DNA from: Achromobacter sp. Root83
GTDB taxonomy: Bacteria; Pseudomonadota; Gammaproteobacteria; Burkholderiales; Burkholderiaceae_B
Direction: 5' to 3'
Assembly: GCF_001428845.1 (NCBI RefSeq)
Contig: NZ_LMIU01000012.1
Coordinates: 376,857 to 440,856, forward strand
Length of the DNA stretch: 64,000 bases
Below, piece by piece: positions 46,790-56,013 of the stretch. The notes under the pieces were generated by a model, which saw nothing but the letters and a program-made list of their open reading frames with translations, was not told the DNA's origin and did not search any database. The translations under genes and the position numbers were made by a program. Numbering within the stretch: the first letter of the stretch is position 1; each line of letters starts with the position of its first letter.

Positions 46790-47698
46790 ATGTCTGCTGT
46801 GATCCAACGCAGCCACCTGGATTGGCTGGAATCGGAAGCGATATTCATCCTGCGCGAAGTGGCCGCCGAAAGCGAAAAACCCGTGCTGCTGTTCTCGGGC
46901 GGCAAGGACTCCGTGGTGCTGCTGCGCCTGGCCGAGAAAGCCTTCCGGCCGGGCCGCTTTCCGTTCCCGTTGATGCACATCGACACCGGGCACAACTTCG
47001 ACGAAGTGATCGCCTTCCGCGACGCACGCGCGGCCGAGCTGGGCGAAACCCTGATCGTGCGCAGCGTCGAAGACTCGATCAGCCGCGGCAGCGTCGTCCT
47101 GCGGCGCGAGACCGATTCGCGCAATGCGGCGCAGGCCGTAACCCTGCTGGAGGCGATCGAGGAATTCGGCTTCGACGCCTGCATCGGCGGCGCCCGGCGC
47201 GACGAGGAAAAGGCGCGCGCCAAGGAACGCATCTTTTCGTTCCGCGACGAATTCGGCCAGTGGGACCCCAAGGCCCAGCGGCCCGAGTTGTGGAATCTGT
47301 TCAACACCCGCGTGCATCGCGGCGAGAACATGCGCGTGTTCCCGATCTCGAACTGGACCGAGCTGGATGTCTGGCAATACATCCAGCGCGAGCAGCTTGC
47401 GCTGCCGCCGATCTACTACACCCATGAGCGCGAGGTGGTGCGCCGCAAGGGCCTGCTGGTGCCGGTCACGCGGCTGACGCCGCCGCAGGAGGGCGAACAG
47501 GTCGAACGCCTGTCCGTGCGGTTCCGCACCGTGGGCGATATCTCCTGCACCTGCCCGGTGGCGTCAGATGCCGCCGACACCATGGCCATCATCGCCGAAA
47601 CCGCGGTGACCGACATCACCGAGCGCGGCGCCACGCGCATGGACGACCAGACTTCCGAGGCCTCGATGGAGCGCCGCAAGAAGGAAGGCTATTTCTGA
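46790..47698 (+). CDS. cysD: Sulfate adenylyltransferase subunit 2
   Basis: 302 residues from ATG 46790 (TAGGGG site). PP-loop 'LLFSGGKDSVVLLRLAEKAF' near residue 33, 'FPLMHIDTGHNFDEVIAFRD' and 'IGGARRDEEKARAKERIFSF'. The C-terminus 'MERRKKEGYF' is typical. With the GTPase CysN it forms ATP sulfurylase. Confidence 0.96.
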   Translation: MSAVIQRSHLDWLESEAIFILREVAAESEKPVLLFSGGKDSVVLLRLAEKAFRPGRFPFPLMHIDTGHNFDEVIAFRDARAAELGETLIVRSVEDSISRGSVVLRRETDSRNAAQAVTLLEAIEEFGFDACIGGARRDEEKARAKERIFSFRDEFGQWDPKAQRPELWNLFNTRVHRGENMRVFPISNWTELDVWQYIQREQLALPPIYYTHEREVVRRKGLLVPVTRLTPPQEGEQVERLSVRFRTVGDISCTCPVASDAADTMAIIAETAVTDITERGATRMDDQTSEASMERRKKEGYF

Positions 47699-47739
47699 AT
47701 GCACGATGCGCCGGCTCATGCCGGCGTCTGGGGACTCTT

Positions 47740-49038
47740 ATGAACGCACTGAACGATTCCTTTCTTACCGGCGCCGACACTGGCGTGCTGCGCCTGATCA
47801 CGGCGGGTTCCGTCGATGACGGCAAGTCCACCCTGATCGGTCGCCTGCTCTATGACAGCAAAGGCGTGTTCGCCGACCAGCTCGATGCGATTTCACGTGC
47901 CAAGCACAAGCGGGTCGCGGGCGACGGCATCGATTTTTCCTTGCTGACGGACGGGCTGGAAGCCGAGCGGGAGCAGGGCATCACCATTGACGTGGCCTAC
48001 CGCTATTTCTCTACGCCCGCGCGCAAGTTCATCATCGCCGACGCGCCCGGCCACGAGCAGTACACGCGCAACATGGTGACGGGCGCATCGACCGCCGATG
48101 TCGCCGTCATCCTGATCGACGCGACGCGCGCGGCCGACGGCAAGCTGCTGCCGCAGACCAAGCGGCACAGCACCATCGCGCGCCTGCTGGGCATACGCCA
48201 TATCGTGGTCGCCGTGAACAAGATGGATTTGGTGGACTGGGACCGTGCCGTGTTCGAGCGCATCCGCGATGCCTATGCGGATCTGGCGGCCAAGCTGGGC
48301 ATCGCGCATTTCGATGCGCTGCCGCTGTCGGCGCTCAACGGCGACAACGTCGTCTCGCTGTCGCCGCAGACGCCGTGGTACCAGGGGCCGCCCTTGCTGG
48401 CCCTGCTTGAATCGCTGGATCTGGCGGCAGACGGCCACGCCTTGCCATTGCGCTTTCCGGTGCAGTGGGTGGCGCGTCACGACGGTAATCGCAAAGAGGA
48501 TTTCCGGGGCTATGCGGGCCGCGTCGCCAGCGGCGTGCTGCGTCCCGGCGACGAGATCACGGTGCAGCCGTCCGGCGTGACGGCGGTGGTGCGCGAGTTG
48601 CGCGCCTTCGACCGCGCGCTGGATGAAGCCGTGGCCGGAGATTCGATCACGCTGGTGCTGGACCGCGATGTGGACGTGTCGCGCGGCGACGTGATCGTGC
48701 ACGCGTCCGCGCCCGCGCAAGTGTCGCGCGAGTTCGAAGCCGAACTGTGCTGGCTGGATTCGCAGGCCCTGAATCCGGCGCGCAAGTATCTGCTGAAGTC
48801 GGGCACGCGCTTGACGTCGGCCAAGATACGCGCGGTGCTGTCGCATCGCGACATCCACGAACTGCAGGAAGTGGAGAACACGGACGGCACCTTGCGCATG
48901 AACGATATCGGACGCGTGTCGTTCACCACGCGCGAGGCGCTGGCGGTCGACCGGTATGACGATGTGCCCGCGACGGGCGCCTTCATTCTGATCGACGAGG
49001 CCACGCACCAGACCGCGGCGGCGGGGATGCTGCGCTGA
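47740..49038 (+). CDS. cysN: Sulfate adenylyltransferase subunit 1 (GTPase)
   Basis: 432 residues. GTPase motifs 'TAGSVDDGKSTLIGRLLYDS' (G1), 'DAPGHEQYTRNMVTGAS' (G3) and 'VAVNKMDLVDWDRAVFERI' (G4), followed by two beta-barrel domains as in elongation factors. GTP hydrolysis drives APS formation by CysD. The fused CysC (APS kinase) domain of the long CysNC type is absent, matching the APS-type reductase upstream. Confidence 0.95.
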   Translation: MNALNDSFLTGADTGVLRLITAGSVDDGKSTLIGRLLYDSKGVFADQLDAISRAKHKRVAGDGIDFSLLTDGLEAEREQGITIDVAYRYFSTPARKFIIADAPGHEQYTRNMVTGASTADVAVILIDATRAADGKLLPQTKRHSTIARLLGIRHIVVAVNKMDLVDWDRAVFERIRDAYADLAAKLGIAHFDALPLSALNGDNVVSLSPQTPWYQGPPLLALLESLDLAADGHALPLRFPVQWVARHDGNRKEDFRGYAGRVASGVLRPGDEITVQPSGVTAVVRELRAFDRALDEAVAGDSITLVLDRDVDVSRGDVIVHASAPAQVSREFEAELCWLDSQALNPARKYLLKSGTRLTSAKIRAVLSHRDIHELQEVENTDGTLRMNDIGRVSFTTREALAVDRYDDVPATGAFILIDEATHQTAAAGMLR

Positions 49039-49214
49039 AGGAAAAAGAGGCTGGAAAACAACGGCGCCTGGCCCGGATTTTTGGTGTTGTATTTCTTCCA
49101 AAGCCAATGCTGGCAAGGGTTTCCGGGGCATATCGCCAGGTGAAAACGATTTGTTCCGCCCTTGTCTTCGTCTTGCGGTAAAGTTGGGTTGTCTTACGAA
49201 AAGTTGTTTGGTGC

Positions 49215-49243
49215 TTGTCAAAACCACTGTGTTTTTGTACAGT
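49215..49243 (+). promoter_or_regulatory. Putative promoter of the radical SAM gene, giving a leaderless message
   Basis: TTGTCA (49215-49220) and TACAGT (49238-49243) are 17 bases apart. The ATG lies eight bases after the -10 box, where transcription would start, and no ribosome-binding site is seen between. Confidence 0.6.
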
Positions 49244-49250
49244 AGTTTTC

Positions 49251-50633
49251 ATGGCACGCACCGATCATTCTTTTCCCGCCGGTTCTGGGTCCCCGGCTGC
49301 CGCCCCCGCCGCCTTGCGCGGTCGGGGTGCGGTTACTAATGTTCGGCATCGCTTTCAACGCGACGACCGCGTCCAGGTCGACGACGGCTGGTCCTCGTCT
49401 GGCTTGCCCGCTGATTTCGTGGATTCCGTCCCCGATAATTCCTCGGACTTCCCGCGGACTGACGCCACCGTCATCCCCATCCTGCCCGACACCCGGTGCG
49501 CGCCGCCCGCCCCCAAGACCACGGTCACGGCGGAAGAAGCGCGCAAGATGCTGTCGCGCAATGATTCCCCCGATATCCCCTTCGACGTGGCGGTCAATCC
49601 CTACCGCGGATGCGAGCACGGTTGCGTGTATTGCTACGCCCGGCCCACGCATTCCTATCTGGGCTACTCCCCAGGGCTCGACTTCGAGACCCGGTTGGTG
49701 GCCAAGGCCAACGCCGTCCAGGCCCTGCGCGCCGAACTCAGCCGGCCGGGCTACAAGCCGTCGCCCATCAATATCGGATCGGCCACGGACGCCTACCAGC
49801 CCATCGAGCGCGACTGGCGCCTCACGCGCGGCCTGCTCGAACTCATGCTGGAAACCCGGCATCCCGTCACCATCGTCACGAAGAACGCGCTGGTCGCCCG
49901 CGACCTGGACCTGCTGGCAGCCTTGGCCGAACAGAATCTGGTGGTGGTCTACATCAGCATCACGACGCTGGACGCCGGCATGGCGCGCACGCTCGAGCCC
50001 CGTGCCGCCGCGCCGTGGCGCCGCCTGGAGGCCGTGCGCAGCCTGACCGACGCCGGCGTGCCGGTGGGCGTGTTGGTGGCGCCCGTCATCCCCTTCATCA
50101 ACGACGAATCGATGGAACACATTCTCCAGGAGTCCAAGGCGGCGGGGGCGCATTACGCCAGCTATACCGTCCTGCGCCTGCCCTGGGAGGTCAAGACCCT
50201 GTTCGAGGACTGGCTTCACGCGCATTACCCCGACCGCGCCCAGCGCGTGCTGCATCGTATCGAAGACCTGCGCAACGGCCGCCGCAACGACCCGAATTTC
50301 GGCTCTCGCATGCGCGGCACCGGCATCTGGGCGGACCTGCTGCGCCAGCGATTCGCCGTGGCAACCCGCAAGCTGGGCCTCAACCGCCACCGGCTGGCGC
50401 TGGATTGCGACCGTTTCCAGCCCCCGTCGGGCCCGGGCGCCTCCTCGCCCCTGTTCGACGCCGGGGCCACCAGTTCCGGCCCGGCTTCTTCCGATTTCCT
50501 ATCCCCGGTTGGCGCGCAAGCGTCTTCAGGGGTCCCTTTTCCTGCTGGTTTGCCCGCGGTCAGCGGTGCATACGGGCGCGGCGCGCGGCAGCTTCGCGCC
50601 GTGGCCGCCGGCCAGTTGTCATTGTTCGATTGA
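49251..50633 (+). CDS. Radical SAM protein (PA0069 / spore-photoproduct-lyase-like family)
   Basis: 460 residues from ATG 49251; an in-frame TTG 36 bases upstream overlaps the promoter. The iron-sulfur motif C-x3-C-x2-C lies in 'NPYRGCEHGCVYCYARPTHS' at about residues 119-138, followed by 'NIGSATDAYQPIERDWRLTR'. The family (Rv2578c / PA0069) is related to spore photoproduct lyase but its reaction is not known to me. The N-terminal 60 residues and the C-terminal 80 are low-complexity. Stands alone with its own promoter. Confidence 0.88.
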   Translation: MARTDHSFPAGSGSPAAAPAALRGRGAVTNVRHRFQRDDRVQVDDGWSSSGLPADFVDSVPDNSSDFPRTDATVIPILPDTRCAPPAPKTTVTAEEARKMLSRNDSPDIPFDVAVNPYRGCEHGCVYCYARPTHSYLGYSPGLDFETRLVAKANAVQALRAELSRPGYKPSPINIGSATDAYQPIERDWRLTRGLLELMLETRHPVTIVTKNALVARDLDLLAALAEQNLVVVYISITTLDAGMARTLEPRAAAPWRRLEAVRSLTDAGVPVGVLVAPVIPFINDESMEHILQESKAAGAHYASYTVLRLPWEVKTLFEDWLHAHYPDRAQRVLHRIEDLRNGRRNDPNFGSRMRGTGIWADLLRQRFAVATRKLGLNRHRLALDCDRFQPPSGPGASSPLFDAGATSSGPASSDFLSPVGAQASSGVPFPAGLPAVSGAYGRGARQLRAVAAGQLSLFD

Positions 50634-50709
50634 CCGCAGGCTGCTGTCGCCTCGGGCGCATGCCATGGCGTTTCGCCACGGCGTTGGAACGTTTATCCAA
50701 GGAGTTCCC

Positions 50710-51162
50710 ATGAACACCGCTGATTTTTCCGTCTTGTCGGATGAGCTTGTCGTTTCGCTGAACCCGCTGCGCCGCGGCGCGCATCGCGTCCGCGCTTTTT
50801 GCGCCAGGCTGACAGGTGTGGCCATGCCCTGGAACGCATCCGCGGCAGGCATTCCTTCCCGGCAGCGCGTGCGTTCGGCCACCAAGCCTGCCCGTTGGCC
50901 GTTCCCGCCCGCTCCCGTCGAAGAAGACGCGCTGGTGGGCAATACCGTGGTCGCCCCGGCGGTTCCGCTGGCCTTGCCGGTTGCGGCGCCGGTCTCGCCC
51001 GCCGCGCCGGCCGTCCGTAACCACAGCCTGGGCGATGCCACCGTTGAACCGATATCGAATCAGGTCACGATGAAGATGATGGTGACGGACGTGTTGCTGG
51101 TGCTGGCGTGGGGCGCAATGATCCCCGGCCTGATGTGGCTGGGTGTCGCCGGCGGCTTCTAG
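50710..51162 (+). CDS. Small membrane protein of unknown function
   Basis: 150 residues from ATG 50710 with AAGGAG upstream. I do not recognise it. The N-terminal 100 residues are Ala/Pro/Arg-rich and poorly ordered; the last 35 form a hydrophobic helix ('VTDVLLVLAWGAMIPGLMWL'), so it is tail-anchored. Possibly an envelope or stress-related protein limited to the genus. Confidence 0.6.
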   Translation: MNTADFSVLSDELVVSLNPLRRGAHRVRAFCARLTGVAMPWNASAAGIPSRQRVRSATKPARWPFPPAPVEEDALVGNTVVAPAVPLALPVAAPVSPAAPAVRNHSLGDATVEPISNQVTMKMMVTDVLLVLAWGAMIPGLMWLGVAGGF

Positions 51163-51210
51163 GCGGTTGATGGCCAGGCGCGTACCGGCAACGCCCGGGG
51201 CCGAAAGCCG

Positions 51211-52083
51211 TCAGCTCGATCCCAACAGGATCACGCCGGCCAGAATGGCCAGGCAGCCGGCCAGCCTGCCGGGTCCCACCTTTTCACGCAGCAGGAACAT
51301 CCCCGCCAGGGTTCCCAGCATCATGGACATCTCGCGCGCAGGCGCGACCAGGCTGAGCGGAGCGCCATTGCGCAAGGCGTACAGCACCAGGATGTAACCC
51401 AGCGGCGACAAGAACCCCACCGCCAGCGCCAGGTGCCAGTGCCCGCGCATCGATTCCCAGGCCTGGGCGCGGCGGTGCAGCATGTGCGGGGTCATCATCG
51501 TGGTGCGCGTGACGCAGGTAAACCAGTCGAACAGCACCGGGCTGATCAGCAGCACCTTTACCCCGTAGGCGTCCACGACCGTATAGGCGGCGATGAACAG
51601 CCCGATCACCACGCCCCAGCGCACGCCCACCCAGGCCTGCGCATGCTTGAAGATGGCCAGCCGACCCTGCGTGGCGATCAGCAATACGCCTATCACCACG
51701 CACAGCATGCCGATAATGCCGGTGCCCGTGGCGGGTTCGCCCAGCAACAGGAATGCGCCCGTGGTGGACAGCAGGGGGCCGGTGCCGCGCGCAATGGGAT
51801 AGACGACGGACAGGTCGGCCACCTGATAACCGCGCTGCAGGCACAGGCTGTAGCCCAGATGCAACAGGCTGGACGTCAAAATTGCGCCGACCACCGGCCA
51901 GGTCCACGTCATGCCGTCGTGCATCAGCACCCAGATCACCCAGGGGGCGTAGAGCACCGAAGCGCACAGGCCATAGGCAAAGACGAATGGCGCGCCCACC
52001 ATGGCCGCCCGCTTGGCGAGCAGATTCCACGTTGCGTGGGCCATCGCCGCCAGGACGACCAATATCAGGGACGAGTACGACAT
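51211..52083 (-). CDS. EamA (DMT) family transporter
   Basis: 290 residues with ten hydrophobic helices in two EamA halves (about 1-135 and 150-290). 'AHATWNLLAKRAA' is typical of the N-terminal half, 'VYPIARGTGPLLSTTGAFLL' and 'ALRNGAPLSLVAPAREMSMM' end the two halves. Such carriers export amino acids or other metabolites; the substrate is unknown. It reads leftwards, away from rplS. Confidence 0.85.
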   Translation of the reverse strand: MSYSSLILVVLAAMAHATWNLLAKRAAMVGAPFVFAYGLCASVLYAPWVIWVLMHDGMTWTWPVVGAILTSSLLHLGYSLCLQRGYQVADLSVVYPIARGTGPLLSTTGAFLLLGEPATGTGIIGMLCVVIGVLLIATQGRLAIFKHAQAWVGVRWGVVIGLFIAAYTVVDAYGVKVLLISPVLFDWFTCVTRTTMMTPHMLHRRAQAWESMRGHWHLALAVGFLSPLGYILVLYALRNGAPLSLVAPAREMSMMLGTLAGMFLLREKVGPGRLAGCLAILAGVILLGSS

Positions 52084-52425
52084 GGTGGGAACAGCGTCAG
52101 ATGACGTGTTTGTGACAGGAAAGGCGAAGCGTACCGCAAAGCCTGCGGCGGGGGCCCATGTTACCGGAGCCTCGGCCCAATTTTTGGTGTAGAATCAGCG
52201 GTTTGCCAAATCTCATCCTCTGCTTGCGGCACGAGCATCGCATGAACGTCCGACGGACTAATTGCATGCACACGCGAATTGCTTGATGTGACCCAGCTTG
52301 ATTTGACCCAGCTTGATGTGACCCATCTTGATGGGACTCACCAGGATGTGGCCCATCGGGTCCGCGTGAAAACATCGAACGGCAAAAGTTTTAGTCCGCA
52401 AAGACATGATGATCTAGGAGTTCTA
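52084..52425 (+). promoter_or_regulatory. Control region and leader of rplS with 15-bp tandem repeats
   Basis: 342 bases between a divergent transporter and rplS. A -10-like TAGAAT lies at 52190-52195, with a weak -35; this would give a leader of about 225 bases. At 52282-52356 a 15-base unit (CTTGATGTGACCCAG type) is repeated five times with decay. From a TTG at 52279 the frame stays open into rplS and the repeats read as pentapeptides of L-D-V-T-Q type. An AGGAG site stands just before the true ATG 52426. Confidence 0.65.
52282..52356 (+). repeat. Five 15-bp tandem repeats
   Basis: Units start at 52282, 52297, 52312, 52327 and 52342. The first three differ by one or two bases, the last two are more diverged. 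All keep the frame of rplS. Confidence 0.85.
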
Positions 52426-52806
52426 ATGAACCTTATCGCTATCCTGGAACAGGAAGAAATTGCCCGTCTGACCGGCGGTCAAGCCAAGCCTGAATTTGCT
52501 CCTGGTGACACCGTCATCGTGAGCGTGAACGTCGTTGAAGGCACCCGCAAGCGCGTGCAGGCTTTCGAAGGCGTTGTCATCGCCAAGCGCAACCGCGGCC
52601 TGAACTCCGCGTTCACCGTGCGCAAGATTTCGTCGGGTGAAGCCGTGGAACGTACGTTCCAGCTGTACTCGCCGCAAATCGCCGGCATCGAAGTCAAGCG
52701 CCGCGGCGACGTGCGCCGCGCCAAGCTGTACTACCTGCGCTTCCGCTCGGGCAAGTCGGCGCGTATCAAGGAAAAGCTGGTCAGCAAGCAAGCCTCGGCG
52801 GCTTGA
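52426..52806 (+). CDS. rplS: 50S ribosomal protein L19
   Basis: 126 residues from ATG 52426 ('[18 protein letters not shown]'), the usual L19 start and length; the in-frame extension upstream is not part of known L19. Signatures '[20 protein letters not shown]', '[20 protein letters not shown]' and '[16 protein letters not shown]'. L19 sits at the subunit interface. It is normally last in rpsP-rimM-trmD-rplS, but none of those genes precede it here. Confidence 0.97.
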   Translation: MNLIAILEQEEIARLTGGQAKPEFAPGDTVIVSVNVVEGTRKRVQAFEGVVIAKRNRGLNSAFTVRKISSGEAVERTFQLYSPQIAGIEVKRRGDVRRAKLYYLRFRSGKSARIKEKLVSKQASAA

Positions 52807-52887
52807 TCGCTTATCGGTACACGGCCCTGCCTGTGTCGGACGCTCACGCCAACCCGCGTTTCCGTCCGGTACAGGTTTCCGGGTTAA

Positions 52888-52913
52888 AAAGGCACCTGCA
52901 AGGGTGCCTTTTT
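52888..52913 (+). terminator. Terminator after rplS
   Basis: Nine-bp stem AAAGGCACC / GGTGCCTTT followed by T-run. Confidence 0.9.
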
Positions 52914-52929
52914 CTTTTCGAAAAGCCGC

Positions 52930-53661
52930 ATGTCTGATTCCTCGTCTTCCGCACGGCCCCGACGGCCGCTGGCGCGCCCGGGCTTTGATCCGGCGACGCA
53001 ACCCTGGGTGGTGGCCAACAAGTCCCTGCCGGCTGTGCCCTCCAGCCTGCTCACCCCGGATTCCCTGCGGGGCACGCTAAGCCAGCCGTCCACCTGGACG
53101 CTGGAACTTTCGCGCGACAACGACTTGCGCTATCCGGGACGCGAGGGTACGCCCGTGCCCGCCGCGGTGCTGATTCCGCTGGTGACGCGAGACGATGGCG
53201 TCCATATCATGCTGACCCAGCGCGCCGCGCATCTGCATGACCATGCGGGCCAGATCAGCTTTCCGGGCGGACGCATCGAGACGAGCGATTCCACCCCCGT
53301 CGCCGCGGCCTTGCGCGAGGCACAGGAAGAGACGGGTTTGCCGTCCAACCATGTGGAAGTGCTGGGCAGCATGCCGCCTTACCTGACCGCAACGGGGTTT
53401 TCGATCGTTCCCGTCGTGTCACTGGTGCGCCCGGGCTTTCAGTTGGCGCCCGATGCGTTCGAGGTGGCCGAGGTGTTCGAGGTGCCGCTGTCGTTCCTGA
53501 TGGACCCCGCCAATCATCGCCTGTATGAAGCCAGGCTGGACGATGGCCGGGTGCGCCAGTATTACGGCATGCCTTATGGCAAGCATTTCATCTGGGGCGC
53601 CACCGCCGGCATGCTGCGCAATCTCTATCATCTGCTGCGTCACGGTTTCGCCCCGCGCTGA
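52930..53661 (+). CDS. Nudix hydrolase, CoA pyrophosphatase type
   Basis: 243 residues. The Nudix box 'GGRIETSDSTPVAAALREAQ' then 'EETGL' and the CoA-type signature before it ('LTQRAAHLHDHAGQISFPG') point to the NudL/PCD1 branch that splits coenzyme A into phosphopantetheine and adenosine 3',5'-bisphosphate. The N-terminal 70 residues are an extra segment. Convergent with rsgA, separated by a shared terminator. Confidence 0.87.
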   Translation: MSDSSSSARPRRPLARPGFDPATQPWVVANKSLPAVPSSLLTPDSLRGTLSQPSTWTLELSRDNDLRYPGREGTPVPAAVLIPLVTRDDGVHIMLTQRAAHLHDHAGQISFPGGRIETSDSTPVAAALREAQEETGLPSNHVEVLGSMPPYLTATGFSIVPVVSLVRPGFQLAPDAFEVAEVFEVPLSFLMDPANHRLYEARLDDGRVRQYYGMPYGKHFIWGATAGMLRNLYHLLRHGFAPR

Positions 53662-53695
53662 TCAAGCCGATCGCTGGCGACGCGCACGCCTTGAA

Positions 53696-53724
53696 GGAAA
53701 ACGGCCCCGGTAGGGGCCGTTTCC
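53696..53724. terminator. Shared terminator of the Nudix gene and rsgA
   Basis: Perfect ten-bp stem (53699-53708 / 53713-53722) with a four-base loop between converging genes; only short T-runs, so efficiency is uncertain. Confidence 0.7.
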
Positions 53725-53742
53725 GTATGCGCTGGCGCAAGG

Positions 53743-54705
53743 TCAGTAGCGCTGCTGGCCCGCCAGGTTTTCTTCCAGGATGCGTTCGTACAGGGCATAC
53801 CGCGCCGGATCGATTCTGCCCGCCTGCAACGCGGCAACCACGCCGCATCCCGGCTCATGCCGGTGCGAGCAGTTGTAGAAGCGGCATTCTTCGATGGGCT
53901 GCGTGAATTCCGGAAAGCCGCGGATGATGTCTTCGCGGGTCAGGTGCTGCAGACCAAAGGCCTGGAACCCGGGCGAATCGATCAGATCGCCGCCCGGATC
54001 GGGCAGGTGATAGAGCCGCGTGCTGGTCGTGGTGTGCTTGCCCATGTCCAGCGCGGTCGAGTGTTCACGCGTGGCGGCGGCGGCGCCGGGCACCAGCACG
54101 TTGAGCAAGGTGGACTTGCCCATGCCGCTCTGGCCCAGCAACAGGCTGGTGCGTCCGGCCAGGCGCGGCGCCAGCAGGGTCTGGACTTTTTCGGGTTCCA
54201 GCGCGCTCAGTTCGATCACGTCCACGCCCAACGCGGCGATGGGTGCCAGGCGCGCGCGCGCGGCCGGCAGCTCATCCTCAAGGTCAGTCTTGTTCAGGAT
54301 GATCAGCGGCGAAATGCCCACGCTCCAGGCGCCCGCGAGCGCGCGGCCGGTCAGATCGTCCGAAAAGGTCGGCCGCACGGCGATCACGATCAGCAACTGG
54401 TCCACATTGGACGCAAACTGCTTGGAGCGCATTTCGTCGGAACGGAACAGGAGGTTGGTGCGCGGCAGGATGGCATCGATGGCGCCTTCGTCCTTGCCCT
54501 GGGGCGTGATCCGCACGCGGTCGCCCACGGCGGCGCCGGCCTTTTTGCCTCGGGGAAAGCACTTGCGCAATGCGCCGTCCGCAAGCTCCACGGTGTAGTG
54601 GCGCCCATGCGCGGCGATGATGCGGCCTTCCATGGGTTCGCGCCTGGGCAAGCCTTCGTAGGGGTCGGCGGGCGGTGAAGTCCGGGTAGTGCGCGGCGCG
54701 CTCAT
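53743..54705 (-). CDS. rsgA: Ribosome small-subunit-dependent GTPase A
   Basis: 320 residues from ATG 54705, which overlaps the upstream peptidase stop by ATGA; the frame is open further but lies inside that gene. A circularly permuted GTPase: 'ILNKTDLEDE' (G4) comes before 'LLGQSGMGKSTLLNVLVPG' (G1) and 'DSPGFQAFGL' (G3). An N-terminal OB domain and a C-terminal zinc knuckle ('ECRFYNCSHRHEPGCGV') complete the RsgA plan. It checks late 30S assembly. Confidence 0.95.
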   Translation of the reverse strand: MSAPRTTRTSPPADPYEGLPRREPMEGRIIAAHGRHYTVELADGALRKCFPRGKKAGAAVGDRVRITPQGKDEGAIDAILPRTNLLFRSDEMRSKQFASNVDQLLIVIAVRPTFSDDLTGRALAGAWSVGISPLIILNKTDLEDELPAARARLAPIAALGVDVIELSALEPEKVQTLLAPRLAGRTSLLLGQSGMGKSTLLNVLVPGAAAATREHSTALDMGKHTTTSTRLYHLPDPGGDLIDSPGFQAFGLQHLTREDIIRGFPEFTQPIEECRFYNCSHRHEPGCGVVAALQAGRIDPARYALYERILEENLAGQQRY

Positions 54706-55952
54706 GCGGCGGGCGCCATCAGGTGGCGGATGCGCACGGCGGCGGGGGGGTGGCTGTCGTAGAAGGCGGAATGCACAGGGTCTGGAGTTAGCGTTGCGGC
54801 GTTGTCGTCGTAGAGTTTGACCAGCGCGGATACCAGGCGCTCGGGCGAACTCTGCTCGGCCGCGTAACGGTCCGCTTCGAATTCGTCGCGGCGCGAGTAC
54901 CAACTGGCCAAGGGCGTGAACATGAAAGTGAATACGGGAATGACCAGGAAGAACAGCAGCAGGGCCATGGCGTCGTTGCGTCCGCCCAGTTGCGGCAGCA
55001 CGCCCAGGCCCACGTAGAACCACGGCTGCTGGGCCACCCATCCCAAGATGGCGAAGAATACCAGCGCCGCGCCAAAGCTGAAGACAATGCGCTTGATGAT
55101 GTGGCGCTTGGCGAAATGGCCCAGTTCATGCGCCAGCACCGCTTCGATCTCATCGGCGTTCAGGCGAGCCAGCAAGGTGTCGAAGAATACGATGCGGCGC
55201 GAACGGCCGAAGCCCGTGAAGTAGGCATTTCCATGGGCGGAGCGGCGCGATCCGTCCATCACGAACAAGCCGTTCAAGGCAAAGCCGCAGCGTTGCGCCA
55301 GGCGCTGGATGCGACCGGCCAGTTCGGGGTCGGACAGCGGCGTGAACTTGTTGAAGAGGGGGGCGATGAACATCGGGTAGATGACCAGCAGCGCCAGATT
55401 GAATGCCGTCCACAGCGCCCAGGCCCAGACCCACCAGTAGGCGCCCGCGCTGCCCATCAGCCAGAGCACCGCCGCGGCCAGGGGCAGGCCCAGCACCGCC
55501 GCGACCAGCAGGCCCTTTACGGCGTCGGCGACGAACAGTCCGGGCGTCATGCGGTTGAATCCGAAGCGCGCTTCCAGTTTGAACTGCCGCCACAGCGTGA
55601 AGGGCAGGCCCAGCAGGCCCAGCACCAGCGCCACCGCCACCAGCAACAGCATCTGGCGCAGGAAGTCGTTGCTGGTAAGCTGGCTTACCAGCAGGTCGAT
55701 GAATTGAAGTCCGCCCATCAGGGTCAGGCATACCAGCAGGATGGCGTCATAGGTGCGCTCGAGCATGCCCAGCTTGACCCGAGCCACCGTGTAGTCCGCC
55801 GCGCGCTGATGGCTGGCCAGGCCGATGCGATGGGAAAATTCCGACGGCACCTGGTCGCGATTGCGGGCGACATGGCGGATCTGGCGCGAGGCCAGCCACA
55901 TGCGCACGGCGATATCGGTCAGCAGAAAGGCAACGAACAGCAGTGTGAACAT
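54702..55952 (-). CDS. M48-family membrane metallopeptidase (Ste24-like)
   Basis: 416 residues with about seven membrane helices. The zinc motif H-E-x-x-H is in 'EIEAVLAHELGHFAKRHIIK' near residue 278, with a third ligand Glu in 'SRRDEFEADRYAAEQSS'. 'VMDGSRRSAHGNAYFTGFGR' is typical of the CAAX-protease/Ste24 group rather than of short HtpX. Probably degrades or clips membrane proteins; substrate unknown. Coupled to rsgA. Divergent from orn with 61 bases between starts. Confidence 0.9.
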   Translation of the reverse strand: MFTLLFVAFLLTDIAVRMWLASRQIRHVARNRDQVPSEFSHRIGLASHQRAADYTVARVKLGMLERTYDAILLVCLTLMGGLQFIDLLVSQLTSNDFLRQMLLLVAVALVLGLLGLPFTLWRQFKLEARFGFNRMTPGLFVADAVKGLLVAAVLGLPLAAAVLWLMGSAGAYWWVWAWALWTAFNLALLVIYPMFIAPLFNKFTPLSDPELAGRIQRLAQRCGFALNGLFVMDGSRRSAHGNAYFTGFGRSRRIVFFDTLLARLNADEIEAVLAHELGHFAKRHIIKRIVFSFGAALVFFAILGWVAQQPWFYVGLGVLPQLGGRNDAMALLLFFLVIPVFTFMFTPLASWYSRRDEFEADRYAAEQSSPERLVSALVKLYDDNAATLTPDPVHSAFYDSHPPAAVRIRHLMAPAA

Positions 55953-56013
55953 GGGCGATGCGGTTTGCTCAAGAAGGGATGTGCGAAAATCGCGTGTTTT
56001 ATAGGCAAATTAT

